Below, piece by piece: positions 58,032 through 64,000 of a stretch of DNA of 64,000 bases. The stretch comes from Canna indica (lineage: Eukaryota > Streptophyta > Magnoliopsida > Zingiberales > Cannaceae), in NCBI GenBank assembly GCA_034359265.1, contig CP136898.1:55789501-55853500 (forward strand). The letters are read 5' to 3'. The notes under the pieces were generated by a model that did no database searches, was not told the origin of the DNA, and saw only the letters and a list, made by a program, of their open reading frames with translations. The stretch's first letter is position 1. Each line of letters starts with the position of its first letter. Made by a program: the position numbers and the translations under genes.

Positions 58032-59563
58032 TTGTGGACCTGGGTGATCTTTTTCTTACCCGGTTTCCTAGAACTCTCTGCACCTCCTTTGGCCTTTTTA
58101 ATCTTGTCATGGACATGTCCAACCTCAATAGGATCATAATCATCATCCTTATGCATATCATCATGATCTGACGAGTCTGCAAGAACATTGAACCTGTTGG
58201 GAGAAATTGTAAAACTTTCAGACTGTGGCCTATCTGGTTCAATAACACTTGTGTTGCCTTTCTTTCGATTATTTCCATCTGAGAGAATAGGAGACATAGT
58301 CACGTCCTTCACATGCTTTTTAAGATTCCTCTCTTCTTCATTGTGAGCAACAATATCCTCCTGTTGTAGTGTAGGAGATGGCTGGGGTTGTGCCTTCTTC
58401 GGAACCCAAGTCAGATTGGCGCTAGTACCGCAATTCCTAGTAGCATGGCCAAACTTTTTGCAATTTGTGCAGTGAACCGGTATCCAATCATATTCAACAT
58501 GAATAATATATTCTTCATTATTAACATGCACAGGCAGTTCTCTAGGATAAATGCAATCCAAATTCACCTCAATACAAGCACGCATATAACCCAAACGCTG
58601 TTTCGTGGATGACATGTGATCAAGATGGACAGGGTTACCAATAACACTGCAAAATTTGTTAATAAAGAAAGGAGTCCACATAAATAATGGAACATTAAAA
58701 AACTTTACCCAAATAGGAATGGTTGCCATTTCGGCTTTTTCCAACTTCAAAGCTCTATTCCATCTCCGAAGTGCAAGAAAGCGATTCTGAATAAACCATG
58801 GGCCACCCTCAAGAATAGAATCGGCATCGTCCCTCTGAGAGAATCGAAAAATAAAGAACCCAGACTCCATAGTAAGCACCTCGACGTTGCCACTAATTTT
58901 CCACATCTTTGTCACCCAATTTTTCACGACTCTGTAAGGAAGGCGTGGCCCAATAAAGTGTCCAACTAAGGAGGATTGCCAATACTTTTCCCCTGCTAAA
59001 ATCTCTTCTTAAGGAGCCTCAATAATAATATTACCATCCACAAGATTTGGCTTCTCAAAACTAAGCTTAGTTTCAAGAGTATGCGCATCAGAGGAGAATA
59101 GCGAACTCCAAGAAGAAGAAATTCCGTGTCCAACCAGAGGTTCTAGTGAAGACCGAGGTGGACAATTTAAAGGATGCATATCATGATGAGGAACTGAAGG
59201 GAGCATACCTTTGATGGAGGAACGAGTGGCCTCATCAATATCCAATTCATCTATTGTCTTCATGAGAATTGTCATAGCTGCAGCATCTGAGGCCTTAGCA
59301 CAATCAAGGACAGCAGCATTGACATGAGAATCTGGTGGAACACACTGTGAGGAAGTTGCAATTCCAACACGCCTGGGCATAGAACGATCACGACGAACAT
59401 CACTTGAAGGAATGTTAGAGTCCACAAGCTTAGAGGTCTTCATGGTCGACAAATCGGAATTCCTCTTGAGGATAGAGCGGAGAAAATTCGAGGATGATGA
59501 AAAAGAAGTCGAAGCACCGACAGGAGGAGGAGGACAGATTCCCGGAACCACAAGATCGGCCAT
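58022..59563 (-). pseudogene. LINE-D ORF1 (DUF4283-like, CCHC knuckle), one stop codon
   Basis: 513 codons from ATG 59563 (MADLVVPGICPPPP, aligned to the LINE-C start) to the stop at 58022-58024. One in-frame TAA at 59009-59011 replaces CAG (Gln) of LINE-C just before the DUF4283-like core, at about codon 185, so the RNA-binding half would be lost. Downstream the frame is open again, with FRFSQRDDADSILEGGPWF, the CTNCKKFGHATRNC knuckle and a basic tail ending QVHKCK. There are no frameshifts. An open frame upstream of the ATG to 59770 is probably untranslated UTR. Confidence 0.9.
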
Positions 59564-60558
59564 AGCGCTAACGGAAGCTAGCGGAAACCACCACACAACG
59601 ACTAATCTCCGGGAAAAGCCACTGGAACCGGATAGAAACCAAAGGCCGAACACGAAATGGAAGCAAGAACCACAATGATGCACCACAAAGCAGCACAAAC
59701 CAGCAGGCGCAATCCACAACGCCGAAGGGAAGAAACTGCAGAAGAAACAAGACCTCCAGCAACTAGGCAAGCCCTAGATCGCCGCCGCCACAAGAAGAGA
59801 GCCACGCGCCGCCGCAGGAGAACTTGCACGGGGAGGAGGCACCAATCGCCGCAGCAACGAGAACGAAATCACCTGCACTGTCAAAGCCTGCAGAAAATCC
59901 AATTAGAACCCCCAGAGAAGGAAGACAACCCGCCAATAAGCTCCGGTATCAGCGCATCAGAGGAGAACTGCTTGAACTCCGCCAAGCCGAGATCTGCCGG
60001 AACACCAGTGCCGGAGGGAGACGCCGGAGAAGAGCTCCGAAGCCGATCACAAGAAAAAGAAGGATTTGAAGAAACCCTAGAAAACTGGATCCGCCGACGC
60101 CCAAAACAAACCTCTCGCCACCCCGCAAAACCACCGCCGGGGACCACCACCGCCTGACCACCTCGCCTGAGCAAAGCCGGAGAAGATCCACCAGACAGAT
60201 GGGACGATCGCCGTAGAGGAATCACGCGCGGCGAAGCGGACACACGACGCCGAAAAGAAGTCCCAGTCGCCCAAACCAGTGCCCAGACGGGGGAAACAAT
60301 TCCCAAACGCCCAAATATATTCCCACAATACCCAAACCTCTTCCACTGGAGGTAACTGGTTATTCCCAAACTGGACAAACTGCAATCCAGTCGGGTCAAA
60401 CCACTTCCACCTGAGCCAAACCTCCGCCCAATCCACTCAAACGCCAAACAGTTTCCCAAAATACCCCTCCGCACGCAAAAAAACCCTAAAAATAATGCCC
60501 AGTCGCCGCGGGAGCCATTTAAAAATTCCCAAAATCACCCTTCCATCAAAGCCCTCTT
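59564..60558 (-). promoter_or_regulatory. LINE-D 5' UTR / presumed internal promoter region
   Basis: About 1 kb. The distal part (about 60080-60510) aligns by eye with the LINE-A 5' UTR, sharing CCTCCAGTGGAAGA, TTTGGGCGACTGGGACTTC and GCGTGCG.AGGGG. The proximal part is more like LINE-C. The region is dense in GGGAA/TTTGGG-type words on the element strand. Long overlapping open frames exist on both strands (for example 59881-60474 on the minus strand) but lack recognisable domains. Confidence 0.6.
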
Positions 60559-60564
60559 AAAAAA

Positions 60565-60640
60565 GGTGCAACACGAGGACTTCCCACGGGGTCACCCATC
60601 CTAGTACTACTCTCGCCCAAGCACGCTTAACTTAGGAGTT
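60565..60640 (-). rRNA. 5S rRNA fragment (partial, about nt 42-117), fused to the LINE-D 5' end
   Basis: On the minus strand this reads AACTCC, then GTTAAGCGTGCTTGGGCGAG, AGTAGTACTAGGATGGGTGA, and ends TGGGAAGTCCTCGTGTTGCACC. It is colinear without gaps with the 3' two thirds of plant 5S rRNA as I know it; I count four mismatches, at about nt 48-49, 93 and 95. It contains the regions corresponding to the A box, intermediate element and C box of the internal promoter. It lacks the first ~41 nt and so is not a functional rRNA gene. A T6 run (60559-60564, minus strand) separates it from the LINE 5' UTR. The last five bases (60636-60640) are shared with the target duplication. Confidence 0.9.
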
Positions 60641-60646
60641 ATATTT
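60636..60646 (-). repeat. Target site duplication, LINE-D (5' side of element)
   Basis: GAGTTATATTT at the restart of satellite, matching 47533-47543. GAGTT is also the complement of AACTC in 5S rRNA. Confidence 0.75.
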
Positions 60647-63600
60647 GATAGACTAATGCAAAGAATTGCACAATTTTTTGAATAGAATCTTGAACGAAGC
60701 CGATTGATTGATCTTCGGGGTATCGGTTCGAAACGAACAGAAATCTGAGTCGCGAGCGACTCCAGAACATTCACTGTGATGGGAGAAGTTGTTAATCGAG
60801 TTATTTATGACAAACTAATGCAAAGAATTGCACGCTTTTTGGAATAGAATCTTCAACGAAGCCGACTGATTGAACTTCAGGGTATCGGCTAGAAACGCCC
60901 AGCAATCTGAGTCTCGAGCGACTCCAGAACATTCACTGTGATGGGAGAAGTTGTTAATCTAGTTAGTTATGACAAACTAATGCAAAGAATTGCACGCTTT
61001 TTGGAATAGAATCTTCAACGAAGTCGACTGATTGAACTTCAGGGTATCGGCTAGAAACGCCCAGCAATCTGAGTCCCGAGCGACTCCAGAACATTCACTG
61101 TGATGGGAGAAGTTTTTAATCCAGTTAGTTATGACAAACTAATGCAAAGAATTGCACGCTTTTTGGAATAGAATCTTCAACGAAGCCGACTGATTGAACT
61201 TCAGGGTATCGGCTAGAAACGCCCAGCAATCTGAGTCCCGAGCGACTCCAGAACATTCACTGTGATGGGAGAAGTTGTTAATCGAGTTATTTATGACAAA
61301 CTAATGCAAAGAATTGCACGCTTTTTGGAATAGAATCTTCAACGAAGTCGACTGATTGAACTTCAGGGTATCGGCTAGAAACGCCCAGCAATCTGAGTCC
61401 CGAGCGACTCCAGAACATTCATTGTGATGGGAGAAGTTGTTAATCGAGTTATATTTGATAGACTAATGCAAAGAATTGCACAATTTTTCGAATAGAATCT
61501 TGAACGAAGCCGACTGATTGAACTTCGGGGTATCGGTTCGAAACGAACAGAAATCTGAGTTGCGAGGGACTCCAGAACATTCACTATGATGGGAGAAGTT
61601 GTTAATCGAGTTATTTATGACAAACTAATGCAAAGAATTGCACGCTTTTTGGAATAGAATCTTCAACGAAGTCGACTGATTGAACTTCAGGGTATCGGCT
61701 AGAAACGCCCAGCAATCTGAGTCCCGAGCGACTCCAGAACATTCACTGTGATGGGAGAAGTTGTTAATCTAGTTAGTTATGACAAACTAATGCAAAGAAT
61801 TGCACGCTTTTTGGAATAGAATCTTCAACGAAGCCGACTGATTAAACTTCAGGGTATCGGCTAGAAACGCCCAGCAATCTGAGTCCCGAGCGACTCCAGA
61901 ACATTCACTGTGATGGGAGAAGTTGTTAATCGAGTTATTTATGAGAAACTAATGCAAAGAATTGCACGCTTTTTGGAATAGAATCTTCAACGAAGTCGAC
62001 TGATTGAACTTCAGGGTATCGGCTAGAAACGCCCAGCAATCTGAGTCCCGAGTGACTCCAGAACATTCACTGTGATGGGAGAAGTTTTTAATCCAGTTAG
62101 TTATGACAAACTAATGCAAAGAATTGCACGCTTTTTGGAATAGAATCTTCAACGAAGCCGACTGATTGAACTTCAGGGTATCGGCTAGAAACGCCCAGCA
62201 ATCTGAGTCCCGAGCGACTCCAGAACATTCACTGTGATGGGAGAAGTTGTTAATCGAGTTATTTATGACAAACTAATGCAAAGAATTGCACGCTTTTTGG
62301 AATAGAATCTTCAACGAAGTCGACTGATTAAACTTCAGGGTATCGGCTAGAAACGCCCAGCAATCTGAGTCCCGAGCGACTCCAGAACATTCATTGTGAT
62401 GGGAGAAGTTGTTAATCGAGTTATATTTGATAGACTAATGCAAAGAATTGCACAATTTTTTGAATAGAATCTTGAACGAAGCCGACTGATTGAACTTCGG
62501 GGTATCGGTTCGAAACGAACAGAAATCTGAGTTGCGAGGGACTCCAGAACATTCACTGTGATGGGAGAAGTTGTTAATCGAGTTATTTATGACAAACTAA
62601 TGCAAAGAATTGCACGCTTTTTGGAATAGAATCTTCAACGAAGTCGACTGATTGAACTTCAGGGTATCGGCTAGAAACGCCCAGCAATCTGAGTCTCGAG
62701 CGACTCCAGAACATTCACTGTGATGGGAGAAGTTGTTAATCTAGTTAGTTATGACAAACTAATGCAAAGAATTGCACGCTTTTTGGAATAGAATCTTCAA
62801 CGAAGCCGACTGATTAAACTTCAGGGTATCGGCTAGAAACGCCCAGCAATCTGAGTCCCGAGCGACTCCAGAACATTCACTGTGATGGGAGAAGTTGTTA
62901 ATCGAGTTATTTATGACAAACTAATGCAAAGAATTGCACGCTTTTTGGAATAGAATCTTCAACGAAGTCGACTGATTGAACTTCAGGGTATCGGCTAGAA
63001 ACGCCCAGCAATCTGAGTCCCGAGCGACTCCAGAACATTCACTGTGATGGGAGAAGTTGTTAATCGAGTTATATTTGATAAACTAATGCAAAGAATTGCA
63101 CAATTTTTCGAATAGAATCTTGAACGAAGCCGACTGATTGAACTTCGGGGTATCGGTTCGAAACAAACAGAAATCTGAGTCGCGAGCGACTCCAGAAAAT
63201 TCACTGTGATGGGAGAAGTTGTTAATCGAGTTATTTATGAGAAACTAATGCAAAGAATTGCACGCTTTTTGGAATAGAATCTTCAACGAAGTCGACTGAT
63301 TGAACTTCAGGGTATCGGCTAGAAACGCCCAGCAATCTGAGTCTCGAGCGACTCCAGAACATTCACTGTGATGGGAGAAGTTGTTAATCGAGTTATTTTC
63401 GACAGTCGAATGCAAAGAATTGCATGCTTTTTGGAATAGAATCTTCAACGAAGCCGACTGATTGAACTTCAGGGTATCGGCTAGAAACGCCCAGCAATCT
63501 GAGACGCGAGCGACTCCAGAACATTCACTGTGATGGGAGAAGTTGTTAATCCAGTTAGTTATGACAAACTAATGCAAGGAATTGCACGCTTTTGGAATAA

Positions 63601-64000
63601 AATCTTGAACGAAGCCGACTGATTGAAGTCGGGGTATCGGGTCGAATCGATCAGAAATCTGAGTCATGAGCGACTCAAGAACATTCACTGTGATGGGAGA
63701 AGTTGTTAATGGAGTTATTTATGACAAACTAATGCAAAGAATTGCGTGCTTTTTGGAATAGAATCTTCAACGAAGCCGACCGATTGAACTTCAGGGTATC
63801 GGCTAGAAACGCCCAGCAATCTGAGTCCCGAGCGACTCCAGAACATTCACTGTGATGGGAGAAGTTGTTAATCGAGTTATATTTGATACACTAATGCAAA
63901 GAATTGCACAATTTTTCGAATAGAATCTTGAACGAAGCCGACTGATTGAACTTCGGGGTATTGGTTCGAAACGAACAGAAATCTGAGTCGCGAGCGACTC
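60636..64000. repeat. Satellite array 4 (162-bp monomers)
   Basis: About 21 monomers running to the window edge, phase-continuous with array 3 once LINE-D is removed. Type I monomers occur at about 61375, 62347 and 62995 and near the end. A 160-bp variant lies at 63596. A 972-bp (6-monomer) interval separates the first two type I markers, and both carry the rare CATTCATTGTGATG variant. One unusual monomer near 63398 is described in the findings. No gene is seen. Confidence 0.96.

Larger units (their letters stand above)
54896..60635 (-). mobile_element. LINE-D, 5' part, with 5S rRNA-derived head
   Basis: Minus-strand LINE continuing from 47544-48434. Read on the minus strand from 60635: a 5S rRNA fragment, a T6 run, a 5' UTR of about 1 kb, ORF1 (58022-59563, one stop), and ORF2 (58031 down to 54896, then 48434 to 47908). 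The whole insertion is bracketed by GAGTTATATTT (47533-47543 and 60636-60646), so the 5S segment lies inside the inserted unit. The proteins are close to those of LINE-C but clearly distinct, so D is a related subfamily, and it is older than C because C is inserted in it. Confidence 0.93.

Noticed and set aside
59657..60157. Plus-strand open frames across the LINE-D 5' UTR
   Set aside because: They are antisense to the element, Arg/Pro-rich from GC-biased sequence, and lack domains.
60559..60564. T6 run after the 5S fragment as a working pol III terminator of a functional 5S gene
   Set aside because: The 5S fragment lacks about 41 nt at its 5' end and so cannot make 5S rRNA. The T-run could equally be part of the cDNA junction.
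48435..60635. Inverted C/D pair interpreted as one long inverted repeat or hairpin transposon
   Set aside because: Frame-perfect continuity of LINE-D across LINE-C, two separate A-tails and separate 5' UTRs show a nested insertion of one LINE in another.
1..64000. CRISPR-like array, from regular repeats with variable parts
   Set aside because: The repeats are head-to-tail 162-bp monomers with no unique spacers. The context is a plant nuclear satellite with LINEs.

Overview
The window is nuclear DNA from a flowering (or at least seed) plant. About two thirds of it (roughly 42 kb) is one tandem satellite with a 162-bp monomer, interrupted by four non-LTR retrotransposons (LINEs). The plant assignment rests on three things. 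LINE ORF1 has a DUF4283-like domain followed by a CCHC knuckle, ORF2 has endonuclease, reverse transcriptase and a zf-RVT-type C-terminus, and a 76-nt fragment matches plant 5S rRNA. There are no cellular protein-coding genes, tRNAs or CRISPR arrays. A 150-180 bp monomer, higher-order repeats (HORs) and nested retroelements suit a centromeric or other heterochromatic block, but the sequence alone does not prove centromere function.

Layout: satellite array 1 (1-2342); LINE-A, + strand, full length (2343-8906); satellite array 2 (8907-35790), with HOR domains of changing unit length; LINE-B, + strand, 5'-truncated (35791-38168); satellite array 3 (38169-47543), with 13- and 19-monomer HORs; a nested complex (47544-60635) in which LINE-D (- strand) is split by LINE-C (+ strand, 48435-54895); satellite array 4 (60636-64000). 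Removing each LINE and one copy of its target duplication restores the monomer phase exactly, so the four arrays were once a single continuous array.

LINE-C has both ORFs open and is the only copy that looks coding-competent. LINE-B is a truncated, near-identical relative of C with one in-frame stop. LINE-D is a somewhat diverged relative; its only visible coding lesions are one ORF1 stop and the LINE-C insertion. LINE-A is a clearly different family with a single nonsense codon in the reverse transcriptase. All four share a 3' UTR module with a predicted hairpin and the same terminal sequence before the A-tail.

Most notable observations: (1) LINE-D carries a colinear 3' piece of 5S rRNA (about nt 42-117) at its 5' end, inside the target duplication, which looks like template switching during reverse transcription; (2) LINE-A and LINE-B inserted at the same nucleotide of the satellite monomer; (3) LINE-C entered LINE-D with almost no target duplication; (4) ORF1 and ORF2 overlap by 8 bp in A and 10 bp in C and D, in different relative frames, which argues for stop-start reinitiation rather than frameshifting; (5) a 160-bp marker monomer recurs at exact integer multiples of the monomer, exposing the HOR structure.
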